Notes: generated by a model from the letters alone, not told the origin. Shown: positions 32,765 to 42,005, counted from the stretch's first letter. The stretch is 64,000 nucleotides of DNA from Kitasatospora azatica KCTC 9699 (GCF_000744785.1 NZ_JQMO01000002.1:1922001-1986000), one strand, 5' to 3'. Program-made: numbers and translations.

Positions 32765-33556
32765 GTGACAGGCCTCGCACGCCGGTCCCTGCTGCGGACG
32801 CTGGCCGCAGCCGCCATCCTCGGGCCGACCGGCAGCGCGTGCGCCTCCCACTCCCGCTCCGGGCTCGCAACTGCCCGCGGCAGCACGCCAGCCGCCAGCG
32901 CCTCGTCGACGCCAAGCTTCGGAATCGCCAGCAGCGCGTCCAGCACCGGCTCAGCCGCCCCGTTCCAGATCAGCTCGGGCCCCGTCGGCTCGCCCCGCGT
33001 CGCCCTGACCTTCCACGGTCAGGGCGACGCAGATCTCGCGACCGCGCTGCTGCGCGAGGCCGAGTCGGCAGGTGCACGGATCACGGTCCTGGCGGTGGGC
33101 GCATGGCTGGACGACCAGCCCCGCACTGCCCGGCGGATCCTCGACGGCGGCCACGAACTGGGCAACCACACCATGCACCACCTCGACATCTCCGCCCTGC
33201 CCGCAGATCGCGCCCTCGCCGAGATCACCGACTGCGCCGACCGCCTCACACGCCTGACCGGCTCACCCGGCCGCTGGTTCCGCCCCTCCCAGGCGAAGGA
33301 CTGCACCCCCATGGTGGCCGCCCAGGCCCGCCTCGCCGGCTACGGGCACTGCCTGGGCTACGGCCTGGACTCTCTCGACTCCACCGACCCCGGCCCCGAA
33401 GCCGTCACCCGCACGGTGCTGGACGCGGTCCGGCCCGGCTCGGTGGTCAGCCTGCACCTCGGACACCCGGGCACCGTGACCGCGCTGCCCGCGATCCTCG
33501 ACGGCCTCCGCGCCCGCTCCCTCCAACCCGTCACGATGTCGGAGCTCCTCACCTGA
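32765..33556 (+). CDS. Secreted polysaccharide deacetylase-like protein
   Basis: 263 aa from a GTG at 32765 with GGAG 8 bases upstream. A twin-arginine-like/Sec leader (RRSLLRTLAAAAILGPTGSA) with a cysteine after it suggests export, perhaps as a lipoprotein. The NodB-fold is visible: 'RVALTFHGQGDADLATALLR', 'GHELGNHTMHHLDI' (metal HxxxH), 'WFRPSQAKDCTP' and 'GSVVSLHLGHPGTVTALPAI'. The usual first motif TFDDG is replaced by TFHGQGD, so the catalytic Asp pair is altered; the family variant may have another activity. Its stop overlaps the next start by one base (TGATG). Confidence 0.8.
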   Translation: MTGLARRSLLRTLAAAAILGPTGSACASHSRSGLATARGSTPAASASSTPSFGIASSASSTGSAAPFQISSGPVGSPRVALTFHGQGDADLATALLREAESAGARITVLAVGAWLDDQPRTARRILDGGHELGNHTMHHLDISALPADRALAEITDCADRLTRLTGSPGRWFRPSQAKDCTPMVAAQARLAGYGHCLGYGLDSLDSTDPGPEAVTRTVLDAVRPGSVVSLHLGHPGTVTALPAILDGLRARSLQPVTMSELLT

Positions 33557-34770
33557 TGCCCACTCACCGTCCTGCCCGCCGGACCCTCCTGACCGCACTC
33601 GCCCTCCTGCTCGCCCCCACCTGCCTCCTGCTACCCACAGCCTGCTCCACTCCCTCGGCCACGACAGCCCAGACCAGCGCCGCGCCCGCGCCGGCCAATG
33701 CCGCCCGGCCCGCTGCCGCATCGCCATCAACCGACCCCAACCTGCTGCCGGGCATGCCACCGCCGCTGGACCCGCACGACCTGTACGCCGCCGACCGCCC
33801 CGGCCAACTGGCCGATACCGTCCGCCGGTTCCCCTCCCGGGTCTACGTACCGAACACCGAGTCCGACACCGTCACCGTCATCGACCCCGCCACCTACCAG
33901 GTCCTCGACACTCTCCACGTCGACCACCAACCCCAGCACGTCGTCCCCTCCTGGGACTTGAAGACCCTGTGGGTCAACAACGACCTCGGCAACACCCTCA
34001 CCCCCATCGACCCCGCCACCGGCAAGCCCGGCGCTCCTGTCGACGTGCACGACCCCTACAACCTCTACTTCACCCCCGACGGCAAGTACGCCGTCGTCAT
34101 GGCCTCCGCCGACCACCAGCTGGTCTTCCGCGACGCCCACACCATGGCCGTCGTCAAAGCGGTCCCGGTCGACTGCGCCGGCGTCAACCACGCCGACTTC
34201 TCGCCCGACGGCCGCTACTTCATCGTCTCCTGCGAGTTCTCCGGCGACCTCCTCAAGGTCGACACCGCCGCCATGACCGTCACCGCCCAGCAGAAGATCC
34301 CCCTCGACGGCGCCATGCCCCAGGACGTCAAGATCTCCCCCGACGGACGCACCTGGTACATCGCCGACATGAAGGCCGACGGCGTCTGGATCCTCAACGG
34401 CGACACCTTCGCCCCACCCACCCTGTTGCCCACCGGCAAGGGCGCCCACGGCCTCTACGTCAGCCGCGACTCCAAGAGCCTCTACATCTCCAACCGCGGC
34501 GAAGGCTCCATCTCCCTCCTCGACTTCGCCACCGGCCACCTGAGCGCCAAGTGGCAACTGCCCGACGGAGGCAGCCCCGACATGGGCGGCGTCTCGGCCG
34601 ACGGCAACGTGCTGTGGCTCAGCGGCCGCTACAACGCCGAGGTCTACGCCATCTCCACCGCCGACGGCCACCTCCTGGCCCGCATCAAGGTCGGCGCCGG
34701 CCCCCACGGCCTGTGCGTCTACCCCCAGCCCGGCCGCTACTCCCTCGGCCACACCGGTGTCTTCCGCTGA
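33556..34770 (+). CDS. YVTN-type beta-propeller lipoprotein
   Basis: 404 aa, translationally coupled to the deacetylase-like gene. The leader 'RRTLLTALALLLAPTCLLLP' is followed by TAC, a lipobox-like site. The rest is a seven-bladed beta-propeller of YncE/YVTN type with repeats such as 'RVYVPNTESDTVTVIDPATY', 'GKYAVVMASADHQLVF', 'GRTWYIADMKADGVWIL' and 'KSLYISNRGEGSISLLDFAT'. Such surface propellers bind ligands or act with redox or cell-wall proteins. The conserved pairing with a NodB-like protein suggests a joint extracellular job. Confidence 0.82.
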   Translation: MPTHRPARRTLLTALALLLAPTCLLLPTACSTPSATTAQTSAAPAPANAARPAAASPSTDPNLLPGMPPPLDPHDLYAADRPGQLADTVRRFPSRVYVPNTESDTVTVIDPATYQVLDTLHVDHQPQHVVPSWDLKTLWVNNDLGNTLTPIDPATGKPGAPVDVHDPYNLYFTPDGKYAVVMASADHQLVFRDAHTMAVVKAVPVDCAGVNHADFSPDGRYFIVSCEFSGDLLKVDTAAMTVTAQQKIPLDGAMPQDVKISPDGRTWYIADMKADGVWILNGDTFAPPTLLPTGKGAHGLYVSRDSKSLYISNRGEGSISLLDFATGHLSAKWQLPDGGSPDMGGVSADGNVLWLSGRYNAEVYAISTADGHLLARIKVGAGPHGLCVYPQPGRYSLGHTGVFR

Positions 34771-34986
34771 CGCGGTGAACCACGGCATCTGCGACCCGCC
34801 GGCTCAGCCGCCGGCACCGCGCCCGCGCATCCGACGCCCTCCCCGCTCTCGCCGTCACGCGTCCGGCGGCGGAAGGCCCGAAGGTCCTCACCACCGGGTC
34901 GGCCCAACCCTCGCCCCTGTCCTTGCCACGAGACAGCCCCGTCTCACTCACAAGGGCAGGCACCAGGCTCTCACCGCTCGGAGCGA

Positions 34987-35577
34987 TCACGTCCTGCGCA
35001 GGTCCCGTGCAGTGCCAAGCCCCGTCCACAGACAGCACACACAGCCCAGCGCGGCCGCAACCCACCACCAAGCGCGCAGGGAACCGGTCGAGGCGAGCAC
35101 CACGCCGAGCGCTACCAGCGCGTGCACCACGGCCAGCCGACCGTCCGCCGTGAGAGCCGTGTTCGCCAGTCGGCGCCCGAACCGCGCCTTGCCCAGGGCC
35201 AACAGAAGCATCACCACTGCGGAGGCTATCGCCCATCCGCGAGTCGGCCCCAGACCGGCATGCCCGAGGCCCGCGTCGAGGACGGCCGCCCCCGGCAGCA
35301 GCACACCACCGGCCGCAGCGGCCAGTGCAGCGAGCACCAGCCCCAACGCACGCCGCCGGCCGTCACGGTCAGCGGCGTGCAGCGCCCTCAGCGCCGCCGA
35401 CGAGGCAAGGATTCCGGCGAACGCGTCGATGCCCAGCCCGGCGGTCATCGGTGCCCGCGAGGCGCTGGCCGCCGGGATCAGCAGGCTGATGCCGGCCGCC
35501 AGCCAGAGCACGGTGGCGTACTCGAGCGCCACCGCCCACGTGAGGTCGCGTCTGCGTGCGGCGAAGGTCAGCACCAC
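34987..35577 (-). CDS. CDF-like integral membrane protein
   Basis: About 196 aa from tandem GTG codons at 35577/35574; the start is uncertain because the frame stays open to 35631 and overlaps the permease gene. Five or six hydrophobic helices (ALEYATVLWLAAGISLLIPA, DAFAGILASSAALRAL, WAIASAVVMLLLAL) resemble the membrane part of cation diffusion facilitators, but the histidine/aspartate metal sites are not evident and there is no cytoplasmic domain. It is downstream of the APC permease on the same strand (25-bp gap). Confidence 0.6.
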   Translation of the reverse strand: MVLTFAARRRDLTWAVALEYATVLWLAAGISLLIPAASASRAPMTAGLGIDAFAGILASSAALRALHAADRDGRRRALGLVLAALAAAAGGVLLPGAAVLDAGLGHAGLGPTRGWAIASAVVMLLLALGKARFGRRLANTALTADGRLAVVHALVALGVVLASTGSLRAWWWVAAALGCVCCLWTGLGTARDLRRT

Positions 35578-35602
35578 ACCGTCCCGGCGCCCACCCGGCA
35601 AC

Positions 35603-36997
35603 TCATCCGGCCTCGGCCTGCCGCTCCACATCCTCGATGCCGCTCGGGCTGCCCGCCCGCACCCACAGCCCGTACAAGACGGCGCCGATCAATACGGTCG
35701 CCGCCAGCGAGAGCATCGGCCAGCCGCGCAGCAGGTTGACCAGCAGGGTGAACGCGACCGCCGCCGCCGCGAGGGCGTTGACGGCCGCGAGCGCGGGCTT
35801 GCGCTCGGTACGGGCGAAGCGGGCCATCGCCAGCAGGCCCACCAGGAAGCTCACGAACACCGAGACCGCGTAGAACAGCACCAGCTCCTGCTCCTTGCCG
35901 GCCGCCGCCACGATGATCACCGCCGCTGCGCCCAGGTACACCACCACCGACCAGTACGGGGTGTGGTGCTTGTTCACCCGGCCCAGCACGGGAGGCAGCA
36001 CACCCGGATTGGTGCTCGTTCCGGCCAGCGCCTTCAGCAGCCCGGGGCCGGCCTGGAAGGAGGAACTGGCCGCGGCCAGCAGCAGCAGCGAGCTCGTCAG
36101 CTGGAACGCCCCGTAGAGCCAGCCCGGCCCGGCGGCGGCGTGCGCGATGTCCGCGATCTGGGTGGAGTCGGTGCCCGGCAGACCGACGTGCAGGCGCACC
36201 GCCAGCGCGGTCAGCGCCAGCGTGAGGCCGCCGACGATCACCAGCAGCAGCGCGAGCGTGCCGCGCCCGAAGCGGCGCCGGTGGGTGTCGTCGAGCTGGC
36301 CGAGCTGGGCGATCGCCGTGGACGGCGCTTCGATGCCGGTGGCCAGTGCCATCGCGACCGGGAACGCCAGTACCACCGCCAGGGCGGCCGAATGCCCGGG
36401 TGCCGTGCTGGTCGGCGCCGCGCCCAGGGCGTGAGGGGAGTTGAAGCCCAGAACCAGAACCGCGACGGAGACCACCACGAAGAGGACCGTCATCCCGGCA
36501 AACAGCAGTCGCCCGCCGTGGCCGAACCAGGTCAGCCCCGCCACGACCACCAGTAGCCCCAGTGCCAGCGGTATCCGTACCGGCGCCAGTCCCGGGAACA
36601 GGGCGATGGCCGCACTGGACGCGGCCGCGATCGAGATCCCGATGGTCAGGACGAAGTCCACCACCAACGCGCCGATCGGCAGGAACGTCCACCGCGCACC
36701 GAACGCGCGCCCCGCCGCAGCGGCCGCACCGCCACCCTTGGGGAAGCGCCGCACCAGCTGCCAGTAGTTCGCCGTCACCAGCACCACCAGGCCGATCACC
36801 AGAGCCATCGTGGGAAGCAGCAGCGCAAGGTCACCGTGCAGCGCACGCAGCGCCGCCTCGATCGCGTAAGCGACCGAGGAGACCGGATCGGCGATCACCG
36901 CGAAGGCGAACGCGAAGAACAGCACGGAGCGGCGCGGTCCCCGGCCGGCCACAGCGGGCTGGACACTAGCGGGAGAGGTGGTCTTGGCGGCGGTCAC
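35603..36997 (-). CDS. APC-superfamily amino acid permease
   Basis: 464 aa from a GTG at 36995-36997 with AAAGG upstream; the frame is open to 37081 but the longer start runs into the conserved leader element. Twelve or so helices. The first helix has 'AFAFAVIADPVSSVAYAIEA', the unwound G/S-x-A-type substrate segment of the APC fold, and 'YWQLVRRFPKGGGAAAAAGR' is typical of the loop after helix 2. Short cytoplasmic C-terminus. The substrate may be an amino acid or cation such as K+. A 24-bp element at 37038-37061 precedes it and is repeated before the divergent Na+/H+ antiporter. Confidence 0.87.
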   Translation of the reverse strand: MTAAKTTSPASVQPAVAGRGPRRSVLFFAFAFAVIADPVSSVAYAIEAALRALHGDLALLLPTMALVIGLVVLVTANYWQLVRRFPKGGGAAAAAGRAFGARWTFLPIGALVVDFVLTIGISIAAASSAAIALFPGLAPVRIPLALGLLVVVAGLTWFGHGGRLLFAGMTVLFVVVSVAVLVLGFNSPHALGAAPTSTAPGHSAALAVVLAFPVAMALATGIEAPSTAIAQLGQLDDTHRRRFGRGTLALLLVIVGGLTLALTALAVRLHVGLPGTDSTQIADIAHAAAGPGWLYGAFQLTSSLLLLAAASSSFQAGPGLLKALAGTSTNPGVLPPVLGRVNKHHTPYWSVVVYLGAAAVIIVAAAGKEQELVLFYAVSVFVSFLVGLLAMARFARTERKPALAAVNALAAAAVAFTLLVNLLRGWPMLSLAATVLIGAVLYGLWVRAGSPSGIEDVERQAEAG

Positions 36998-37037
36998 GTC
37001 GGAGGCCTTTCCGGAAACGGGTACGACAGAGCACGTC

Positions 37038-37061
37038 GCCGACCAGACTTCCCGGCACACC
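37038..37061 (-). promoter_or_regulatory. Shared 24-bp leader element before APC permease
   Basis: On the minus strand it reads GGTGTGCCGGGAAGTCTGGT plus CGGC, ending 41 bp before the permease GTG. The identical 24 bases occur in the matching orientation before the antiporter (37637-37660). GCC..GGC arms can pair, so it may be a folded RNA leader or a protein site. Confidence 0.65.
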
Positions 37062-37282
37062 GAGCGGTAACTGTACGTCAAGAAACCGCTAGCGTGGCGT
37101 CAAAAAAGCGTCAGGATCCGCGCTCCACTGTTGCGGGCGGGGGCCGCCTGTCGCGGGTGGTCACGCGCAGGACCGGAGCCGCGGTGCGCCGACAGCACGC
37201 CTGCCGAAAACGAGCCGACCACTGCCGCGGCTCCACAGCGGACAGCATCGCCCGCCGAACGATCCTGGGCCGCCCGTTTGTC

Positions 37283-37448
37283 TGTAACGGGTTGGTTTGG
37301 CCCCACCTCGTACGGGCTCAGTTGGCCCCACCCGTCTGCTGTGTTCGAGGTCAAAGAAGCACCTGGAGCTGGGATGTCGTTCCCGCCGTCGAACGCACAG
37401 GTGGGGCCACACGAACCTGGACAGGTGGGGCCAGCGGAAGCCGTTACA
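37283..37448. mobile_element. Small non-coding element with IS21-like multiple end repeats (MITE)
   Basis: 166 bp starting TGTAACGG and ending CCGTTACA. Each end has two copies of GGCCCCACC(T): 37299-37308 and 37324-37332 at the left, and inverted at 37399-37408 and 37423-37432 at the right, spaced about 25 bp. Doubled terminal motifs starting with TG are typical of IS21 ends. There is no room for istA/istB, so it is a MITE-like derivative. It sits between two divergent promoters. An istA fragment survives at 11036. Confidence 0.6.
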
Positions 37449-37636
37449 CACACCCGTTCGAATCGGGCAGCATCCGCCCTCCTCGCAGCCGGTCCGGAGG
37501 CGCGCTCCAGCACGCCTCCCGAACGCGTTCCATCCGATGCGCTCGGGCGACCGCCTCGCCCACCGAGAGCTGCCGACTGCGCCGCCGATACGCCGCCCCA
37601 CGCCTCCCCTGATAAAATCCCGATAAAATTATTCAT

Positions 37637-37660
37637 GGTGTGCCGGGAAGTCTGGTCGGC
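37637..37660 (+). promoter_or_regulatory. Shared 24-bp leader element before Na+/H+ antiporter
   Basis: Identical to the element at 37038-37061 and read toward the antiporter, ending 64 bp before its ATG. An A/T-rich run with GATAAAAT repeats just upstream could be the promoter, which would put the element at the very 5' end of the transcript. Confidence 0.65.
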
Positions 37661-37724
37661 TCGGGGGACGACTGCAGCGATCAGGCGGCAGCGACCCCGC
37701 TCGTCGTGATGGGGTCTTTCGCAG

Positions 37725-39272
37725 ATGCGCGCCGTGGGAATCGTCCTCTTCCTGGTGGTCCTGGCCACCGCCGTGGCCACCTTCGCCCGCCGCTGGCGCA
37801 TCCCCGCCCCATCACTGCTGGTCCTCGCCGGCCTCGCCGTGGCACTGATACCCGGCGTGCCCGCGCTGCACATCCCGCCGCAGACGATCGCGCTGGTCGT
37901 GCTGCCCCCACTGCTGTACGCCTCCGCCGAGGAGCTCTCGCTGCGCGACCTGCGCACGGTCTGGAAGCCGGTCACGATCCTCGCGTTCGGCCTGGTCTTC
38001 GCCTCGGCTGCGGCGGTGGGCTTCGTGGCGGTCGCGGTGACCGGTCTGCCGCCCGCGATGGCGTTCGTCCTCGGCGCCGTGCTCGCCTCCACCGACCCGG
38101 TGGCCGTCACCGCGCTGGGCCGCCGGCTCGCGCTGCCGGGGCGGGTCCAGGTCCTCGTGCAGGCGGAGAGCCTGTTCAACGACGCGACCTCGCTGGTGCT
38201 GTTCAAGGTCGCCGTCGGCATCGCGGTGGCCACCGGGGCTGCGGTGAGCCTGCCCGCGGCAGGCGCGGAGTTCCTGCTGCTCGGAGGTGGCGGCAGCATC
38301 ATCGGCGCGGCGGTCGCGGGCCTGGTGTGGCTGATCCGCCGCCGCACCACCGACCCGGTGCTGGAGACCGTGATCGCCCTGGTCACCCCGTACGCGGCCT
38401 ACGTGCTGGCGGAGTCCGCGCACACCTCTGGCATCACCTCGGTCGTCGTCGCCGGCGTCCTGCTCGGGCGCTCCGGGCGCCGTCTCACCGACGCCCACAT
38501 CCGCCTCCAACTGCATGCCGTGTACGCGGTCGTGGTGTTCCTGCTGGAGAGCGTCGTGTTCAGCATCGTCGGCCTGGAGCTGCCCGCGCTGGTGCGCGAC
38601 CTGCCCAAGGGCACCGGCTGGTGGCCGCTACAGGCCCTGACCCTGGCAGCCGTGCTGATCGCCGTCCGCGTGCTGTCGACCTTGCCGCTGACCCGGGCGG
38701 TGAAGCCCTCCCGCGGCCGGATGTCCTGGCGGGTGGCGGGGGTGGTGACCTGGGCAGGCACCCGCGGCGTGATGCCGCTGGCCGCCGCCCTGTCGATCCC
38801 CCTCGTGGCGAACGGCGGCAGCCCGCTGCCCGGACGTGCCCTGGTGCTGGTCCTCACCACGGCGGTCGTGGTGTTCACCCTGGTCGTCCAGGGACTGAGC
38901 CTGGCGGCCGTGGTCAACCGCTCCGGGCTGGCCCTGGAACCCGAGCACACCGCCCGCGAGGAGGCGGATGCCCGCGACGCCATCAACCGTGCCGCGCTCG
39001 CCCATGTCGACGACCTCGCCTCCCTGGAGACGATGCCCGAGCCGGTCATCGACCGCGTCCGGCGCGCCCTGAACGCCCGGCTCGACCACAGCATCGAAAG
39101 CCCGGACGGCAGCACCATGGAGGCCACCTACCGCGAGCTGCGGCACGAGGTGATCGCCGTCCAGAGCACGGAGCTGCACCGCCTGTACGACGAGCACCGG
39201 ATCAGCGACGCCACGCGCAGGAGCCTGCAGCACGACCTCGACCGGGAGGAAGCCGCGCTCGGCAACCGCTGA
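37725..39272 (+). CDS. CPA1-type Na+/H+ antiporter
   Basis: 515 aa with about 12 helices. Hallmarks: 'ALVVLPPLLYASAEELSLRD', 'GAVLASTDPVAVTALGRRLA' (the D-P motif of ion exchange), 'LVQAESLFNDATSLVLFKVA' (N-D pair), 'TWAGTRGVMPLAAALSIPL' and a long hydrophilic tail with 'AREEADARDAINRAALAHVD'. It exchanges cytoplasmic Na+ or K+ for H+ at the membrane. It is divergent from the APC permease, with the 24-bp leader and the MITE in between. A broken relative lies at 12430. Confidence 0.92.
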   Translation: MRAVGIVLFLVVLATAVATFARRWRIPAPSLLVLAGLAVALIPGVPALHIPPQTIALVVLPPLLYASAEELSLRDLRTVWKPVTILAFGLVFASAAAVGFVAVAVTGLPPAMAFVLGAVLASTDPVAVTALGRRLALPGRVQVLVQAESLFNDATSLVLFKVAVGIAVATGAAVSLPAAGAEFLLLGGGGSIIGAAVAGLVWLIRRRTTDPVLETVIALVTPYAAYVLAESAHTSGITSVVVAGVLLGRSGRRLTDAHIRLQLHAVYAVVVFLLESVVFSIVGLELPALVRDLPKGTGWWPLQALTLAAVLIAVRVLSTLPLTRAVKPSRGRMSWRVAGVVTWAGTRGVMPLAAALSIPLVANGGSPLPGRALVLVLTTAVVVFTLVVQGLSLAAVVNRSGLALEPEHTAREEADARDAINRAALAHVDDLASLETMPEPVIDRVRRALNARLDHSIESPDGSTMEATYRELRHEVIAVQSTELHRLYDEHRISDATRRSLQHDLDREEAALGNR

Positions 39273-39447
39273 GACGCCGCTGCCGCATCGTCGCCGGTGA
39301 CGCTTCGGCAGTGCGGTAGCTTCACCGGGCGGCGTAGCGTGGCGAGGAAGAAGAGATTCCGTCGCCGTCTCATCGAGCCGCCGCACGAGTGCGGTCGGCC
39401 GCACCTCTCGTCTCCTTCGTCGCGGCCCGATGGCGGGAGGAGGAGCG

Positions 39448-40511
39448 ATGTCTGTCGCAGAACTGGACGCGGTGAAGGCTGAGGAGTTCGGCGGCCGCAT
39501 GATCCAGGTGCTGAACGACGCGTGCCTGTGCCTGATGACGGGCCTGGGCCACGAGAGCGGGTGTTCGACACGATGTCCGCCATGGCGCCGGCCACCAGCG
39601 CGGAGATCGCACGGTCCGCCGGGCTGGACGAGCGCTACGTCCGCGAGTGGCTGGGCGCGATGGTGGTCGGCGGCTTCGTCGACTACCAGCCCGAGCAGGC
39701 CACCTACCACTTGCCACCCGAGCACGCCGCGGCGCTCACCAGGTCGGCCGGGCCGGACAACCTGGCACGGATCGCCCAGGACATCGGCATGTGCGGGGAG
39801 GTCGAGCAGCGGGTGCTCGAAGCCTTCCGCACCGGAGACGGTGTGCCGTACTCGGCGTACCCGCGCTTCCAGGCCCTGCAGGCGGAGGAGTCCGGGGAGG
39901 TCTACGACCTGGCCCTGGTGGACGGCATCGTCGCGCTGGTGCCCGGCCTCACCGAGCGCCTGCGGGCAGGCATCGACGCGCTGGACATCGGCACCGGCCA
40001 GGGCCACGCCGTCAACGTCCTGGCCAAGGCCTTCCCCGCCAGCCGCTTCCACGGGCTCGACATGTCCGAGGACGGCGTCGCGGCCGGTCGCGCCGAGGCC
40101 GCCGAACTCGGCCTGACCAACACCGACTTCCGGGTCGGCGACTGCGCCGAGCTGACCGGCTCCTACGACCTGATCACCGCCTTCGACGTCATCCACGACC
40201 TGGCCCGGCCCGCCCGCACCCTCGCGGCCGTCGCCGGCGCGCTGAAGGACGACGGCGTCTTCCTGATGGGCGACATCTCCGCCTCCAGTCGTTTGGAGGA
40301 GAACCTCGAACACCCGCTCGGGCCCGCGCTCTACACCTTCTCAACCTTCTACTGTATGAGCGTCTCGCTCAGCGAGGGCGGCGAGGGCCTGGGCACCGTC
40401 TGGGGTGAGCAGACCGCCCTGCGGATGCTCGGCGAGGCAGGCTTCAGCCGGATCGACACCCAGCGGGTCGAGGGCGACATCCTCAACGTGTACTACGTCG
40501 CGCAGCGCTGA
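39448..40511 (+). pseudogene. SAM-dependent methyltransferase with one-base frameshift
   Basis: ATG 39448 (GGAGGAG upstream) reads 'AEEFGGRMIQVLNDACLCLM' up to about 39560, then similarity jumps frame to 'VFDTMSAMAPATSAEIARSA', 'EWLGAMVVGGFVDY' and the SAM-binding 'IDALDIGTGQGHAVNVLAKA'. The family normally reads GLFDTM here; GGGTGTTC lacks one C. The rest, to 'RVEGDILNVYYVAQR', is complete. It would be an Rv2258c-like winged-helix plus methyltransferase protein of about 354 aa. Either a true recent mutation or a sequencing error. Confidence 0.75.
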
Positions 40512-40689
40512 GAGCCCAGCACGGTGCGGGCGCACCAGTACGTGGGCCAATCGGGACCGGCCTACGAACTGGCGCCGCCGACAACGTCGAGATCGCCTAC
40601 ACCCGGCCATCCCGGCTCAACCGGATCGCACGCCGACGACCGGAGCCTACGCGCCGTTGTTGCCAGGGCGAACGTCGCCTGATCCCAAG

Positions 40690-41376
40690 TCAGGGGACCA
40701 GCGGCCCGGCCAGCACACCCAACCCCGCCTCACGGTCCCCGGTCCAGGTCACTGATCCGGTATCGCGCGGCTTGCGCCCCCACAACATCAGCAGCAGGTC
40801 CTCGGCAGTGCCCGCGACCTCCGCGATCGGCTCACCGGGCCCGTAAGTCCAGCAGCGGCCGGAGTCGGTGGCGGTGATCCGCACGGCCTGCTCTGGATGG
40901 GTGGCGGCCCCCTTGGAGATCATGCGGGGCGCCATGGTGTCGAAGACCTCGGCGACACCGTCGGCGGCGAGCGCCGCATCCATCGGCGTCGCCGAGCCGA
41001 GCGCGTGCTCGGCGTCCCACCGGTGCATCAGCGTCTCCTGGCTGCGGCGCCGACGCCAGAAACCGACCGTGTGCGGCGGGAAGAACGTCCACGCCCCCAT
41101 CGAGGAATCAACCGACAGGGCCTGCACGAGCGCGTCCGCCGTCTCGGCGTACCAGGCCTTGAGACCATCCCGGTCACGGGGTGCGGCACCCTCGTCATAG
41201 CCGTCGCCGTGCCCCTCCCGCACCGCCGCGACGACCCACAGGTTCCCCGCTCCCATGTGCACGGCCAGATCCACCAACCTCCAACCGCCGCAGTGCTCGA
41301 CCGGAGCCGACAGATCACCATCCAACGCGGCGCCGAACGCATCCAGTTCACGCCGAAGCTCAACCAGGTAGTCCAC
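40690..41376 (-). CDS. Maleylpyruvate isomerase family (DinB-like, mycothiol) protein
   Basis: 228 aa from a GTG at 41374-41376. The helical-bundle domain is clear: 'PVEHCGGWRLVDLAVHMGAG' with the metal-binding His of the 'W-x(3)-DL-x-H' motif, 'FWRRRRSQETLMHRWDAEHA' with two more His, and a C-terminal SCP2-like strand domain (ITATDSGRCWTYGPGEPIAE). These are mycothiol-dependent isomerases or transferases. The upstream frame continues into the MerB-like remnant, and the two are fused only by chance. Confidence 0.83.
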   Translation of the reverse strand: MDYLVELRRELDAFGAALDGDLSAPVEHCGGWRLVDLAVHMGAGNLWVVAAVREGHGDGYDEGAAPRDRDGLKAWYAETADALVQALSVDSSMGAWTFFPPHTVGFWRRRRSQETLMHRWDAEHALGSATPMDAALAADGVAEVFDTMAPRMISKGAATHPEQAVRITATDSGRCWTYGPGEPIAEVAGTAEDLLLMLWGRKPRDTGSVTWTGDREAGLGVLAGPLVP

Positions 41377-41429
41377 GGCGCCAAGATACCGCCCACCAGC
41401 TGCACGGGACTCGCCGCACGAACGGGGCG

Positions 41430-41930
41430 CCTGCGCGGCCGGTAGGCCGAAGGGTTCGGCGGCCCGCTGCAGATCAGCGACCTCGGGCGGGGTGCCGGTG
41501 GTGGCGAAGGACCGCAGCACGGTCTGCTGCACCGCCCGCAGCCCGCGCTCGGCGGGTGCGATTTGGCCCCGGCCGCCTCGACCGGCAGGGCCGGCATCCG
41601 CGGTCCGCCGATCGGGGTCGGCGGTGGTGTCCGGCACGCCGAGTACCCGCCGCAGGTCGTCGACCGAGGGCGCCCCGCCCGCACGGCCGTCCGACCCCCG
41701 GTAGAGCCGGCACGACACACTGGCCGCGGTACCGGGGCGGCGAACGGGTCACGCCCGTCGATCAAGAGCGTCGGCGAACCATGCATGCCCCGCCGCTCGG
41801 CTTCCTCCTGGTCCTCCACCACGTGGTGCGCCAGCTCCACCCCGGGGAGCGCGGCCAGCACCACGCCGAGCCGTTCCTCGAGGACCGGGCCGTTCGGGCA
41901 GTCCGGAACCGTCAGCATCTCCACCCGCAT
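41430..41930 (-). pseudogene. Broken thioredoxin-fold/MerB-like (organomercurial lyase-like) gene
   Basis: ATG at 41928-41930 gives 'MRVEMLTVPDCPNGPVLEER', then 'HGSPTLLIDGRDPFAAP', after which one base is missing and the frame changes to 'TAASVSCRLYRGSDGRAGGA' and 'AVQQTVLRSFATTGTPPEVA'. That is the thioredoxin-like domain and the start of the winged-helix part found in actinobacterial alkylmercury lyase-like proteins. The lyase part beyond is deleted. Confidence 0.7.
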
Positions 41931-41962
41931 CGCGGCACCTCCCTGTTCGCCGCAGCCGACGC

Positions 41963-41990
41963 TTGACCTTCCATCCCACTGGAAGGTCAG
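41963..41990 (+). promoter_or_regulatory. MerR-type promoter/operator
   Basis: GACCTTCCA (41965-41973) and TGGAAGGTC (41980-41988) form a perfect 9-bp dyad overlapping TTGACC (-35). This is the classic MerR operator lying in a long promoter spacer. It sits between the truncated merR (plus) and the broken MerB-like gene (minus). Confidence 0.7.
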
Positions 41991-42005
41991 GAGCTACGTG
42001 CAGGC

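Noticed and set aside
37448..37480. tRNA-like T arm (CCCGTTCGAATCGGG)
   Set aside because: No acceptor, D or anticodon arms can be built around it on either strand.
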